From: Cytobacillus sp. S13-E01
GTDB lineage: Bacteria > Bacillota > Bacilli > Bacillales > Bacillaceae_L
DNA length: 40,793 nucleotides
Direction of reading: 5' to 3'
Assembly (NCBI RefSeq): GCF_029193815.1
Contig: NZ_JARFVC010000037.1
Span: 1 to 40,793 of the forward strand
Every line of letters starts with the position of its first letter. Position 1 is the stretch's first letter. The notes beneath the pieces are model-generated. The model was not told the DNA's origin. It worked only from the letters and a program-made list of their open reading frames with translations, and did no database searches. Below are positions 20,826-29,823 of this stretch, piece after piece. Position numbers and translations under genes: made by a program.

Positions 20826-21075
20826 AAAGATAAGAAAGTATAAAAATTTGTACCAAGTTTTAGTGTCTAGCTCCGGGCGCCATCGACTCTATGGTATAAG
20901 CCTGTCTAGCTCCAGCGCCTAGAAACGAGGGGAAACTTCAACTCCTCCTACAGAAGCAAAGAACGCTTCTTTCGTCGGAGTCTTCGAAGCACACGATGTG
21001 CAAGTGTCGACAATGACACAGGACGTGGCGGGTTTTAATCGACGCGCCGATAGGCGGGCGCCCTGCGCTTTTCTT
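20826..21075 (+). repeat. Chimeric dispersed repeat R5 (type A ends, type C inside)
   Basis: It starts like R4 (flank, TGTCTAGCTCCGGGCGCC, GGTATAAGCC). At 20903 a second left end TGTCTAGCTCCAGCGCC begins, with the type C core (GAAACTTCAACTC, AGAAGC...GCTTCT). A degenerate Bacillaceae-1 module (20989-21029) and a single type A right end (GATAGGCGGGCGCCC) close it. Two left ends and one right end indicate insertion or recombination between family members. Confidence 0.85.
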
Positions 21076-21103
21076 ATGTTTTGCTCATGATAATCAATTT
21101 AGA

Positions 21104-21119
21104 TGTTTCACGTGGAACT
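21104..21119. promoter_or_regulatory. parS-like site 2 (two mismatches)
   Basis: TGTTTCACGTGGAACT differs from the consensus at two positions of the right half. It lies in the gap before parA, near the parA leader. The rest of the gap (21120-21377) is AT-rich with no clear gene. ParB affinity is likely weaker than at the other three sites. Confidence 0.6.
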
Positions 21120-21377
21120 TTTCTACTAATGAAATATTGTTTTTACTAATCTACTATTTTTTTTGTAAAAAAACATCAAACTATTCTTTTTCATGATAAA
21201 ATAGTGAAAGTGTAATAAATTGTTACCGCGTTTTAACTATCGATATGTACCCTTACAACTTTATTAATAGAGGGAACTACCGACTGAAAATAAGAACCTG
21301 ATCAGAATTTCTAACAGTGATGGATTGTGAATCCCTCTCTAATGGAAGTAATACTTTACCCGAAAGTAGGTGAAATC

Positions 21378-22139
21378 GTGGGTAGAATCATCGCGATTGC
21401 AAACCAAAAAGGTGGAGTTGGTAAAACAACGACATCTGTTAATTTAAGTGCTTGCTTAGCATATATCGGAAAAAAGGTACTACTTGTAGATATCGATCCA
21501 CAAGGTAATGCAACGAGTGGAACTGGTATCGAAAAAGCTGAAGTTGATCAATGTATTTACGATGTATTGGTTGATGATGTTAATGCAAAAGATGTTATAA
21601 AGCCAACAGTGGTTGAAAACTTATATATGATTCCCGCAACAATTCAACTAGCGGGTGCTGAAATTGAGTTAGTGCCAACTATATCAAGGGAAGTTCGGTT
21701 AAAAAGGGCATTGGATGAGGTAAAAGATCAATATGATTACATAATTATTGATTGTCCACCATCTCTAGGACTCCTGACAATTAATGCTTTAACTGCTTCT
21801 GAAGCAGTATTAATACCAGTTCAATGCGAGTATTATGCACTTGAAGGGTTAAGTCAACTACTTAATACTGTAAGATTAGTTCAAAAACACCTAAATACTG
21901 AGCTAATGATTGAAGGTGTATTACTAACAATGCTAGATGCTCGAACAAATTTAGGTATTCAAGTCATTGAAGAAGTGAAGAAATATTTCCAGGATAAAGT
22001 ATATAAAACAATTATTCCAAGAAATATTCGCTTAAGTGAGGCACCAAGCCATGGTGAACCAATCATTATTTATGATCCGAAATCAAGAGGAGCCGAAGTT
22101 TACTTAGATCTTGCAAAGGAAGTGGTTGTAAATGGCTAA
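21378..22139 (+). CDS. parA: Chromosome-partitioning ATPase ParA/Soj
   Basis: A 253-residue deviant-Walker ATPase; with ParB it drives origin segregation and in B. subtilis (Soj) regulates DnaA. The Walker motif is KGGVGKTTT (11-19), with DIDPQGNAT and DCPPSLG downstream. The GTG at 21378 gives MGRIIAIANQKGG, matching the B. subtilis start and length, with AAGTAGGTG just upstream; an ATG at 21327 would add 17 unrelated residues. It overlaps parB by 8 bp, so the two are translationally coupled. Confidence 0.96.
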   Translation: MGRIIAIANQKGGVGKTTTSVNLSACLAYIGKKVLLVDIDPQGNATSGTGIEKAEVDQCIYDVLVDDVNAKDVIKPTVVENLYMIPATIQLAGAEIELVPTISREVRLKRALDEVKDQYDYIIIDCPPSLGLLTINALTASEAVLIPVQCEYYALEGLSQLLNTVRLVQKHLNTELMIEGVLLTMLDARTNLGIQVIEEVKKYFQDKVYKTIIPRNIRLSEAPSHGEPIIIYDPKSRGAEVYLDLAKEVVVNG

Positions 22140-22986
22140 GGGTTTAGGAAAAGGAATTAATGCTTTATTTTCAAGTATGGAAGTTGGAAAAGAAGAGGTA
22201 GTTCAAGAAGTGAAAATTAACGAACTACGTCCCAACCCCTACCAACCGCGAAAAAACTTTAATGCAGAAGCAATTACGGAGTTAAAGGAATCCATTCTGA
22301 CTCATGGAATTTTACAGCCAATTATTGTTAGAAGAAGTATTAGAGGATTTGAAATTGTTGCTGGAGAAAGACGCTTCCGTGCAGCAAAAGAAGCGAAGTT
22401 TACAGCAGTACCGGTTGTAGTAAGGGATCTATCAGAACAACAAATGATGGAAATTGCCTTATTGGAGAACCTTCAACGTGAAGATTTAACACCTATTGAA
22501 GAAGCAGTTGCTTACCAATCATTAATTGATCATTTAAAATTAACACAAGAACAGTTAGCACAAAGATTAGGGAAAAGTCGTCCACATATTGCAAACCATC
22601 TTCGCCTTTTAACTCTTCCTAAGCAAATACAAGCTCTTATTTCAGAAGGCAAGTTGTCAATGGGGCATGGTCGGACATTACTTGGACTAAAGAAAAAGGA
22701 TAAGCTTCAAGCTGTTGTTGACAAAGTGATTAAAGAAAAATTGAATGTGCGTCAACTTGAACTGTTAGTGACACAAATCAATGAAAATGTTCCACGTGAA
22801 ACAGTGAAACCCAAAAAAGAAAAAAATGTGTTTATAAAAGAACGTGAAACATTCCTCCAAGAAAGATTTGGAACATCGGTTTCTATTAAACAGAATAAGA
22901 AAAAAGGGAAAATTGAAATCGAGTTCTTCTCTAACGAAGATTTAGAACGAATTCTTGAGATATTAGATTCTTCTAGTGTGTCGTAA
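22132..22986 (+). CDS. parB: Chromosome-partitioning protein ParB/Spo0J
   Basis: A 284-residue CTP-dependent DNA clamp that loads at parS. The N-terminal CTPase domain carries the C-box-like AGERRFRAA and ENLQREDLTPIEEA motifs. The helix-turn-helix LTQEQLAQRLGKSRPHIANHL is followed by a C-terminal dimerisation domain. The first residues MAKGLGKGINALF are those that stimulate Soj ATPase in B. subtilis. Its own coding sequence contains a parS site (22788-22803), as in B. subtilis. Confidence 0.97.
   Translation: MAKGLGKGINALFSSMEVGKEEVVQEVKINELRPNPYQPRKNFNAEAITELKESILTHGILQPIIVRRSIRGFEIVAGERRFRAAKEAKFTAVPVVVRDLSEQQMMEIALLENLQREDLTPIEEAVAYQSLIDHLKLTQEQLAQRLGKSRPHIANHLRLLTLPKQIQALISEGKLSMGHGRTLLGLKKKDKLQAVVDKVIKEKLNVRQLELLVTQINENVPRETVKPKKEKNVFIKERETFLQERFGTSVSIKQNKKKGKIEIEFFSNEDLERILEILDSSSVS
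22788..22803. promoter_or_regulatory. parS site 3, inside parB
   Basis: TGTTCCACGTGAAACA, one base from the palindrome and identical to the parS found inside B. subtilis spo0J. Confidence 0.95.
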
Positions 22987-23012
22987 TTTGTAAGAATTAG
23001 GAGAATAAAAGT

Positions 23013-23747
23013 ATGGTATTACTAGGTACAATTGTGAATGGTTTATCTATCATATTAGGTACTCTAATCGGAAAGTTACTTCATCGTATTCCTGATTCCA
23101 TTAAGGCAACTGTGATGCACGGTATTGGGCTTGCAGTAATGATTCTAGGAATCCAAATGGGTTTAAAAAGTGACCAATTTTTAATCGTAATTATCAGCAT
23201 TGTCCTTGGTGCAGTTCTTGGAGAATGGTGGGGACTGGATGATAAACTAAATAAATTAGGTTTTTGGATTGAATATAAGGTCGGTGCGAAAGGTGAAGGT
23301 AGTATTGCTAAGGGGTTTGTAACGGCTACATTAATCTTTGTGATTGGTGCGATGGCTATTATTGGTGCACTTGATAGTGGGCTAAGGCAAGACCATCGCG
23401 TCTTATATACTAAATCAATCATTGATGGTTTTACAAGCCTAATATTAGCAACTACACTCGGTATCGGTGTTTTATTCTCTGCTATCCCTGTTATGGTTTA
23501 CCAAGGGTCCATCGCTCTTTTTGCAACTCAAATTGAAAAGTGGATTCCTACTGATCTAATGAATGCATTTATTTCAGAAATGACAGCTACAGGGGGACTT
23601 ATGATTTTCGCTATAGGTCTAAACTTAATGGGAATAACGACGATTCGTGTAGCTAATTTATTACCTTCTATTTTAGTAACGGCCATTTTAGTAACATGTG
23701 TCTACTATTGGAGTAATATGCTCTATTTTGTTCAAAGTTTTATGTAG
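23013..23747 (+). CDS. DUF554 family membrane protein
   Basis: A 244-residue protein of about seven membrane segments, resembling the B. subtilis YdfK family (DUF554). Typical features are the start MVLLGTIVNGLSIILGTLIG, the polar GEWWGLDDKLNKLGFWIE segment and a glycine-rich MAIIGALDSGL. Substrate and role are unknown. It follows parB by 26 bp and may be read through from the parAB unit. The ATG at 23013 follows AATTAGGAG. Confidence 0.85.
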   Translation: MVLLGTIVNGLSIILGTLIGKLLHRIPDSIKATVMHGIGLAVMILGIQMGLKSDQFLIVIISIVLGAVLGEWWGLDDKLNKLGFWIEYKVGAKGEGSIAKGFVTATLIFVIGAMAIIGALDSGLRQDHRVLYTKSIIDGFTSLILATTLGIGVLFSAIPVMVYQGSIALFATQIEKWIPTDLMNAFISEMTATGGLMIFAIGLNLMGITTIRVANLLPSILVTAILVTCVYYWSNMLYFVQSFM

Positions 23748-23782
23748 CATAAAAAGCCTCTGCACTTTGAATGGGTTTTTTA

Positions 23783-24002
23783 AAAGATAAGAAAGTATAA
23801 AAATTTGAACCTAGTTTTAGTGTCTAGCTCCGGGCGCCATCGGCTCTATGGTATAAGCCAATCTGTCCGGAAGGTAAAGAACAACCTTCCAGCCGGCTTG
23901 ACTTATGCTTGACTGCACAGGATGTGCTGATGTCGATGTTCGCCACAGGACGTGGCGGGTTTTAATCGACGCGCCGATAGGCGGGCGCCCTGCGCTTTTC
24001 TT
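23783..24002 (+). repeat. Dispersed repeat R6 (type A with Bacillaceae-1 module)
   Basis: A full type A copy with an extra stretch of about 65 bp between CTTATGCTTGAC and CCGATAGGCGGGCGCCC. This insert holds two hairpins, GCAC-AGGAT-GTGC (module start 23915-23927) and GCCAC-AGGAC-GTGGC (23942-23956), followed by GGGTTTTAATCGACGCG. On the minus strand their loops read AUCCU and GUCCU. It lies in the convergent gap between the DUF554 gene and yyaC, so the minus-strand form would be in the yyaC 3' region. Confidence 0.88.
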
Positions 24003-24086
24003 GCTTTTTTGAGGTTATATCTTTGATTAGCTCTTTAATTTTACAGTACCTAACCACATAGAGTGAAATCATAAGAGTATCCTAGT

Positions 24087-24713
24087 TTAAGGTGCTTTAT
24101 ATTGAGAATGTTGGGCTGAATATTTGACTATTTCTTGCCTTCTAACAATCAAACGCTCTGAATCCACTATCCCATCAGCAATGGTATTAGCCATTTTCAT
24201 AACCAGGCTTAGGCGAGTATTTTGTAAGACAAAAAACTCCATAAATCCACTTACATTAACGATACCTGTAATATGAATATCTCCAATTGGCATCAATTCT
24301 TTATTGACTCCAGCCCCTGGCTTTACTGGTCCTTCATCAATGGTAATAACTCCAACACTTTTTAATCTACCCAAACAGGCGTCAATTCCGATAATAAAGG
24401 GGTTTCTATAGGATTCCTGAACCAATTTAATCTTTTCAACTAAATTAACTGCATGTATAGGTTCGTCTAATGTGCCATATACATGGAAGTGAGATATCCC
24501 TAATTCAAGCATTCTTGAGCCAATTAAAGGTCCAAGTGAGTCACCAGTAGATCGGTCTGTACCAATACAAATAAATACGATTGGGCGATTAGATGTTGGT
24601 AAAAGGGATGTTAATCTCATCGAAATAATTTTACGTGCATCGTCTTGATCATATGAAATCCTCGGCAAATCTTCTTTTTCGCGGATATCAAAAAAATTAG
24701 GTTTTAGATTCAT
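24087..24713 (-). CDS. yyaC: Spore protease YyaC (DUF1256)
   Basis: A 208-residue sporulation protein related in fold to hydrogenase-maturation and GPR-type proteases. Family motifs are FICIGTDRSTGDSLGPLIG near the first third and IGIDACLGR in the middle. In Bacillus it is expressed in sporulating cells; its target is not established. The ATG at 24713 follows AAGGGGTGG; a GTG three codons upstream (24722) overlaps this ribosome site and is less likely. It is the only minus-strand gene between dnaA and the right edge, pointing against replication direction. B. subtilis has yyaC in the same neighbourhood. Confidence 0.9.
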   Translation of the reverse strand: MNLKPNFFDIREKEDLPRISYDQDDARKIISMRLTSLLPTSNRPIVFICIGTDRSTGDSLGPLIGSRMLELGISHFHVYGTLDEPIHAVNLVEKIKLVQESYRNPFIIGIDACLGRLKSVGVITIDEGPVKPGAGVNKELMPIGDIHITGIVNVSGFMEFFVLQNTRLSLVMKMANTIADGIVDSERLIVRRQEIVKYSAQHSQYKAP

Positions 24714-24841
24714 AGGTTCCACCCCTTGTTAATAGTACTAACAGTATACGGATAAAAGTAAAAATCTATACGTAGAAAGTGAATTTGAAAGTCAAAAATA
24801 TACGAAGTTAAATGAAGAGTAATTGTTTGCAGGAGTAACCA

Positions 24842-25879
24842 ATGGAAGGTGGAGGAGTTATGTGGCGATCAGGTTTAAAGTGGATGTTTCTAATAATGGG
24901 CACAACAATTGGTGCGGGTTATGCATCAGGTAGGGAGTTATGGCAATTCTTTGGTGACCAAAGTGGACTTGCTATTCTATTATTTACTATTATTTTTTCA
25001 ATTTGTTGCTATGTAATTATGAAAATAAGCTATGAAGAGAAGTCTGAGCACTTTTCGCCAGTACTAAAAAGGTTAATCGGAAAGAAACTGTCATACTTTT
25101 ATGAAATCATGATTGTAATATACCTTTTTTCTACAACTGTTGTAATGCTAGCAGGCGGAGGAGCAACACTTGAGATGTTTCATATTCCCTATTGGGGTGG
25201 AATCCTTATTTTTGCATTTTTATTAGTACTCTTGTTTGTTTGGGATATAAAGGGTATGATTTCGATAAATGCTTTTATTCTTCCTATATTAATTATTGGA
25301 CTTATTGGTATTTTACTATCTTTCATTTTAAAAAATGGACAGCCGTTTTCTTTTAATCTAGAGGCACAAAAAAATTGGCCTGCTGCTTTTACATTTTCAG
25401 CTTTAAATGTATTACCATTAGTGGCCGTTTTATCTGCCATTGGTAAAGAAATGAAAAGTAAGGCTGAGGGTTTAATTTCAAGTGTTGGAAGTGGTATTGT
25501 ATTAGGAACAATCTCTTTTATCTACAATGAATCTCTTATGCAAATTGCAAGTCAAATTGTATTATACGAAATACCATTATTTGCCATTTTAGAAAATTAT
25601 CCCTATTCAATGATCATCTTCATGTCATTTTTACTATGGGCAGCTATCTATACAACTGCAGCCTCTGGCGTATTTGGAATTACATCAAGATTTCGCGAAG
25701 GTATTAATCTACCTCTATGGGCTATTGCTGCTATTACAGTTCTTGCCATGATTCCATTTACTACATTTGGATTTGCGACACTTGTATCTGTTCTATATCC
25801 GCTATATGGGATTGCTAATCTATACTTGCTTGGAGCAATTTTATTGTTCCCAATTACAAATCGCTACAAATGGGATTAA
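24842..25879 (+). CDS. YkvI-family membrane transporter-like protein
   Basis: A 345-residue integral membrane protein with about ten segments. The start MWRSGLKWMFLIMGTTIG then GAGYASGRELWQFFG is the hallmark of YkvI proteins, which belong to the APC-type transporter superfamily; the unwound helix motif GTTIGAGYASG is where such transporters usually bind substrate. The substrate is unknown. Two starts are possible: ATG 24842 (after GCAGGAG) or ATG 24860 (after GGTGGAGG). The second gives the usual family N-terminus. It is divergent from yyaC, and both promoters must lie in about 120 bp. Confidence 0.85.
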   Translation: MEGGGVMWRSGLKWMFLIMGTTIGAGYASGRELWQFFGDQSGLAILLFTIIFSICCYVIMKISYEEKSEHFSPVLKRLIGKKLSYFYEIMIVIYLFSTTVVMLAGGGATLEMFHIPYWGGILIFAFLLVLLFVWDIKGMISINAFILPILIIGLIGILLSFILKNGQPFSFNLEAQKNWPAAFTFSALNVLPLVAVLSAIGKEMKSKAEGLISSVGSGIVLGTISFIYNESLMQIASQIVLYEIPLFAILENYPYSMIIFMSFLLWAAIYTTAASGVFGITSRFREGINLPLWAIAAITVLAMIPFTTFGFATLVSVLYPLYGIANLYLLGAILLFPITNRYKWD

Positions 25880-25926
25880 AATCCTGCTAAAATAAATGTA
25901 ATATTAACAATGTGAGGGAGATCTTA

Positions 25927-26808
25927 TTGGATTGGTTAAATAATTTGTATGTAAAAACCAAGGGCAATTTAATGAATGAAGAGCTTTGGATTAACATTGG
26001 AACAAGTTTATTGAAGATAGTTGTCATTCTAATTGTATCTTCAATCCTTATTCGGATTGGCAGAATTGCAATCCAAAATATTTTTAAGGCTAGAAGCAGA
26101 GGTCCTCTTCAAATTTCTGAAAGACGAGAAGCAACATTAATTAAACTTCTTGAAAATGTACTGAGATATGTTGTTTATTTTGTTGTCATTATTATGATTC
26201 TCGAATCAATGGAAATTGAAATTCGTGCATTATTAGCAGGGGCAGGGATTGTAGGTCTTGCAGTAGGTTTTGGTGCACAAAACCTTGTTCGCGATATCAT
26301 CACAGGTTTTTTTATTATCTTTGAAGATCAATTTTCTGTTGGTGACTTTATCAGGACAGGTACCTTTGAAGGAACTGTTGAAGAAATTGGACTAAGAACA
26401 ACCAAAATAAAAGCCTTTACAGGTGAGATACACATATTACCAAATGGAAGTATTGTTGAAGTTACCAATTTTTCAATTAATAATAGCATTGCAGTTGTTG
26501 ATATTAGTATTTCTTATGAAGAGGATATTCCTAAGACAGAAAGAGTCATTGAAGAGCTGTTATTGGAGTTACCTGATAAATATGAGGACATAATTAATCC
26601 ACCAGAATTATTAGGTGTTCAAATGCTAGGGGCTTCAGAAGTAGTATTAAGGGTTACTTGTGAGGTATTACCGATGCGCCACTTTTATATTTCAAGAGTG
26701 CTTCGTAAAGAGGTGAAACTTCGACTTGATGAACATGGAATTGAAATTCCATACCCAAGACTTGTTATGTACACTAGAAATGAAGATAATAAAGCTAAAC
26801 AAAATTAA
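25927..26808 (+). CDS. Small-conductance mechanosensitive channel (MscS family)
   Basis: An MscS-type channel of 293 residues that opens under membrane tension in osmotic downshock. Three membrane segments are followed by the pore helix (LLAGAGIVGLAVGFGAQNL, glycine/alanine packing motif), the beta domain (DIITGFFIIFEDQFSVGDFI, TVEEIGLRTTKI) and the C-terminal alpha-beta domain. GTGAGGGAG at 25912 looks like the ribosome site itself, so TTG at 25927 is the preferred start. The neighbouring yyzM and ychF are common partners of this gene in Bacillaceae. Confidence 0.9.
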   Translation: MDWLNNLYVKTKGNLMNEELWINIGTSLLKIVVILIVSSILIRIGRIAIQNIFKARSRGPLQISERREATLIKLLENVLRYVVYFVVIIMILESMEIEIRALLAGAGIVGLAVGFGAQNLVRDIITGFFIIFEDQFSVGDFIRTGTFEGTVEEIGLRTTKIKAFTGEIHILPNGSIVEVTNFSINNSIAVVDISISYEEDIPKTERVIEELLLELPDKYEDIINPPELLGVQMLGASEVVLRVTCEVLPMRHFYISRVLRKEVKLRLDEHGIEIPYPRLVMYTRNEDNKAKQN

Positions 26809-27012
26809 AGCGGCTTAGAAATGCCAAACTACCTAGTATGAAGAAAGACAACAAATCCACTTCAATAAGGCGGTGGAGGAAAGAAGTGATACAATCTATT
26901 TTAATATATGCTAGTTAATGTTAGCATGGCTAGGATATATAGGATACTTTGTGACGTTTCCCCGCCATTTTTCTTCATACATGAGAGTGCAAATTAGAAA
27001 AGGTGATTTATA

Positions 27013-27210
27013 ATGATAGATAAGGACTTTGCTATATATGATGTTGTTGAAATGAAAAAGCCTCATCCTTGTGGAGTTAATCGCTGGCAAATTATCCGGA
27101 TGGGAATGGATATAAGAATCAAGTGTGAAGGCTGTGCTCATAGTGTCATGATTCCTAGAAAAGAGTTTTCAAGGAAAGTAAAAAAAATTCTTGTTAAGCA
27201 TGAAGAATAG
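27013..27210 (+). CDS. yyzM: DUF951 small protein (YyzM type)
   Basis: A 65-residue basic protein of the DUF951 family with cysteines at KKPHPCG, IKCEGCAH; the Cys and His residues could bind a metal. The conserved core MKKPHPCGVNRWQIIRMGMD is intact. Its function is unknown, but the gene is almost always near ychF and parB in Firmicutes. The ATG at 27013 follows AAAAGGTGA. A hairpin-forming repeat TATGCTA/TAGCATG at about 26906-26929 lies in its leader. Confidence 0.9.
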   Translation: MIDKDFAIYDVVEMKKPHPCGVNRWQIIRMGMDIRIKCEGCAHSVMIPRKEFSRKVKKILVKHEE

Positions 27211-27217
27211 ATCAGTG

Positions 27218-27255
27218 GAAAAAGAGTCTAACTTACCTTTAGTTAGGCCTTTTTT
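27218..27255 (+). terminator. Terminator after yyzM
   Basis: CTAACT and AGTTAG (extended by G-T and A-T pairs) form a stem with a TACCTTT loop, followed by CCTTTTTTG. Confidence 0.75.
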
Positions 27256-27257
27256 GA

Positions 27258-27418
27258 AAGATAAGAAAGTATAAAAGTTTGTACCTAGTTTTAGCGTCTA
27301 GCTCCGGGCGCCATCGACTCGAGGTCAAAAGCCAATCCGTCCGGAAGGTAAAGAACAACCTTCCAGCCGGCTTGTCTTATGCATGTCGCCGATAGGCGGG
27401 CGCCCTGCGCTTTTCTTA
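27258..27418 (+). repeat. Dispersed repeat R7 (core type A, complete)
   Basis: Nearly the same as R4: flank GATAAGAAAGTATAAAAGTT, left end (GCGTCTAGCTCCGGGCGCC), GAGGTCAAAAGCCAATCCG core with GGAAGGT/ACCTTCC stem, and right end GATAGGCGGGCGCCCTGCGC. It directly follows the yyzM terminator and ends about 43 bp before the yyaE start codon. Confidence 0.88.
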
Positions 27419-27460
27419 GTAAACTGTGATTAGTATAGAACTAAAAGAGAGGTGAAACCT

Positions 27461-29461
27461 TTGGCTACAAAAATAGTTACTTCATCATGCTCGCTTAATT
27501 GTTGGGATAGCTGCGGTTTTGAAGTTACAGTTGAGAATGGAAAAATCACAAAAATAGATGGAGATAAGCAACATCCAATTACAAAAGGTAAAATTTGTGG
27601 GCGAGGTCGAATGCTTGAAACGAGAACTAATTCTAACGAACGTTTGTTATATCCTTTAAAAAAGATTAATGGGGAATTCAAACAAATCCCTTGGGAACAG
27701 GCATTACACGAAATAGCAAAAAAATTAATAGATATAAAAGAAAACGTTGGAACTCATGCTGTCTTACATAGCCATGACTATTCAAACGGTGGGCTATTAA
27801 AAAATTTAGATAAACGCTTTTTTAATTGCTATGGTGGGGTTACTGAATTAGTAGGCAGTATATGTTGGGGTGCTGGAATCGAAGCGCAAAAATGGGATTT
27901 TGGTAATGCGTGGAGTCATTCGCCAGAGGATATTTATAATAGTAAGAACGTTGTTATTTGGGGTAGGAATGTAGTACGAACAAATATGCACCTCTACCAT
28001 TACTTACTAGATGTGAAGAAAAAAGGTACAAAAATTATTGTTATAGATCCAATTTATAATGCTACGGCTAAAATGGCAAACCACTATGTATCTGTTAAGC
28101 CAGGAATGGATGGTATTCTTGCGTTAGGTATTATCAAGGAGATTCTTTCAAATAATCTGGAACATCAAGAATTTATTACTGACCACACATACGGTTTTGT
28201 AGATTTACTAGAGTTAGTTAATAGTATTTCAATTGAGGAAATCGTAGAAAAAACAGATGTTCCACGTGAAACAATTTCATACCTAGCAGAGGTTTTTTGT
28301 GATCGTCCTACCACCACGTATATGGGCTTAGGAATGCAGCGCTACACAAATGGCGGCAATACGATTCGGCTTATTGATGCATTAGTTGCTGTAAGTGGCA
28401 ATATTGGGATAAGTGGCGGAGGTGCTAATTTTGGTAATCTTCAAGTTGGGCAAAGCTTTGATACTGGGGCACTTGCGTTAGCTGAACGTAAAAGTCAATC
28501 TCGAACATTTACAATGATGAAACAAGCAGAAGGAATACTAAAGGCAGTGAATCCAGAAATTAAGATGATTTTTGTAACCTGCGGTAACCCTTTGACACAA
28601 GTTCCTGATACTAATTTAGTCAAAAAAGCTTTTGAATCTGTCGATACACTAGTTGTAGTTGATCAATTTATGACAGACACAGCCTCATTAGCGGATTATG
28701 TTCTGCCAACAACGACAGTATTTGAAGAAGAAGATATCTATTATTCATCTATGTATCATCATTATATGAACTATGGTCCAAAACTAGTAGATCCACCAGG
28801 GGAAGCCAGGTCAGATTTATGGATTTGGACTGAGTTAGCTAATTTACTAGGTTTTGGTAAAGATTTTTCCTATACTAGAAAGGAATTTTTAAAAATAGGT
28901 CTTGGTCAGTTAGAGGAAAAGGGAATAACCCTTGAAAAGATAATGGAAAATCATCACTTACCATTACCAGTTGAGGATGTGCCTTGGAGTGATTATAAAT
29001 TTGGTACAGCCAGTGGTAAATTTGAATTTACATCAAGCGGTGCTATAGAAAAAGGTCATGATGGTAAGCTGAAATTATTATTTCCTGAGGAATCGACGAA
29101 TCAGGATCTATTAAAGGAGTATCCTTATTCACTGTTGACTATTCATCCAATGCGCTCAAATCACTCTCAGCATTACCATATTATCGATGCTTTGCAACAA
29201 ATAAGGGTTGATATATCTGAGGATATTGCCAAAGAAAAAGGGCTAAACGATGATGATGAAGTGAAGGTGTATAATGGAAGAGGAGAGTTAAAGGGAATGG
29301 TAAGAATTATGCAGAAGGCTCATCCTAGAACCATTAACATCGACGAAGGTCAATGGAGTAAATTTGGAGGAAGTGTAAATCTGCTAACATCAAACAAAGA
29401 ATCTGATAATGGACTTGGAAGTAGTTTGTATGATTGCTTAGTTAATATTGAGAAGTTATAA
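27461..29461 (+). CDS. yyaE: Molybdopterin oxidoreductase YyaE
   Basis: A 666-residue member of the DMSO reductase/formate dehydrogenase family. An N-terminal 4Fe-4S site is formed by Cys10, Cys14, Cys18 and Cys46 (CSLNCWDSC, then GKICGRG); the first spacing is three residues where many relatives have two. Cys135 in GSICWGAG is a candidate molybdenum ligand. The central molybdopterin-binding halves (IIVIDPIYNATAKM, FVTCGNPLTQVPD) and a C-terminal molydop-binding domain (TIHPMRSNHS) are present. No signal peptide is seen, so it is cytoplasmic. The TTG at 27461 follows GAGAGGTG and gives the family length; GTG 27452 would sit on that ribosome site. Substrate unknown. No partner subunit is adjacent. 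Confidence 0.92.
   Translation: MATKIVTSSCSLNCWDSCGFEVTVENGKITKIDGDKQHPITKGKICGRGRMLETRTNSNERLLYPLKKINGEFKQIPWEQALHEIAKKLIDIKENVGTHAVLHSHDYSNGGLLKNLDKRFFNCYGGVTELVGSICWGAGIEAQKWDFGNAWSHSPEDIYNSKNVVIWGRNVVRTNMHLYHYLLDVKKKGTKIIVIDPIYNATAKMANHYVSVKPGMDGILALGIIKEILSNNLEHQEFITDHTYGFVDLLELVNSISIEEIVEKTDVPRETISYLAEVFCDRPTTTYMGLGMQRYTNGGNTIRLIDALVAVSGNIGISGGGANFGNLQVGQSFDTGALALAERKSQSRTFTMMKQAEGILKAVNPEIKMIFVTCGNPLTQVPDTNLVKKAFESVDTLVVVDQFMTDTASLADYVLPTTTVFEEEDIYYSSMYHHYMNYGPKLVDPPGEARSDLWIWTELANLLGFGKDFSYTRKEFLKIGLGQLEEKGITLEKIMENHHLPLPVEDVPWSDYKFGTASGKFEFTSSGAIEKGHDGKLKLLFPEESTNQDLLKEYPYSLLTIHPMRSNHSQHYHIIDALQQIRVDISEDIAKEKGLNDDDEVKVYNGRGELKGMVRIMQKAHPRTINIDEGQWSKFGGSVNLLTSNKESDNGLGSSLYDCLVNIEKL
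28258..28273. promoter_or_regulatory. parS site 4, inside yyaE
   Basis: TGTTCCACGTGAAACA, identical to site 3, embedded in codons for DVPRET of yyaE about 5.5 kb from parB. Confidence 0.93.
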
Positions 29462-29479
29462 AGTATAAATTATTCCGTT

Positions 29480-29501
29480 CCGCTCTGTGAGCGGTTTTTT
29501 T
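29480..29501 (+). terminator. Terminator after yyaE
   Basis: CCGCTC, loop TGT, GAGCGG and seven T. Compact and strong. Confidence 0.93.
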
Positions 29502-29590
29502 GACTTATAGAATTTTTATTTTCGTAAGCTATCTACAGGTAACAGGCTAGAAGAACATTATTGCGTTATTGTGAGGAATGATAAATAAAC

Positions 29591-29619
29591 TTGTCTTTTT
29601 AATAGTAAATATCTATAAT
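29591..29619 (+). promoter_or_regulatory. Promoter upstream of ychF
   Basis: TTGTCT (29591-29596), 17-bp spacer, TATAAT (29614-29619), in the 322-bp gap between yyaE terminator and ychF. It implies an untranslated leader of about 200 nt; I found no convincing riboswitch or strong structure in that leader. Confidence 0.65.
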
Positions 29620-29823
29620 TGTGTAGTGTTATGTGTTAACGAAAGACTCTTTTCTAAAGGATTGTTGGTTTTAATATCCCTTAGAATGTAATTTTAGGAT
29701 TTTCACGCATTATGTTCAGGGAAGATGCCACTATACCATCTACAATGAGAATTAATATATACCTTTGATAGCAATAAGTTTACGAAAATAGCCTTATGGA
29801 AAAATAGAGGAGTGAAGTTTATA

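Noticed and set aside
22838-22853. Fifth parS site in parB
   Set aside because: Only the right half (ACGTGAAACA) is present; the left half does not match.
29620-29823. Riboswitch in the ychF leader
   Set aside because: The leader is long, but no conserved riboswitch core or terminator/antiterminator pair was seen.
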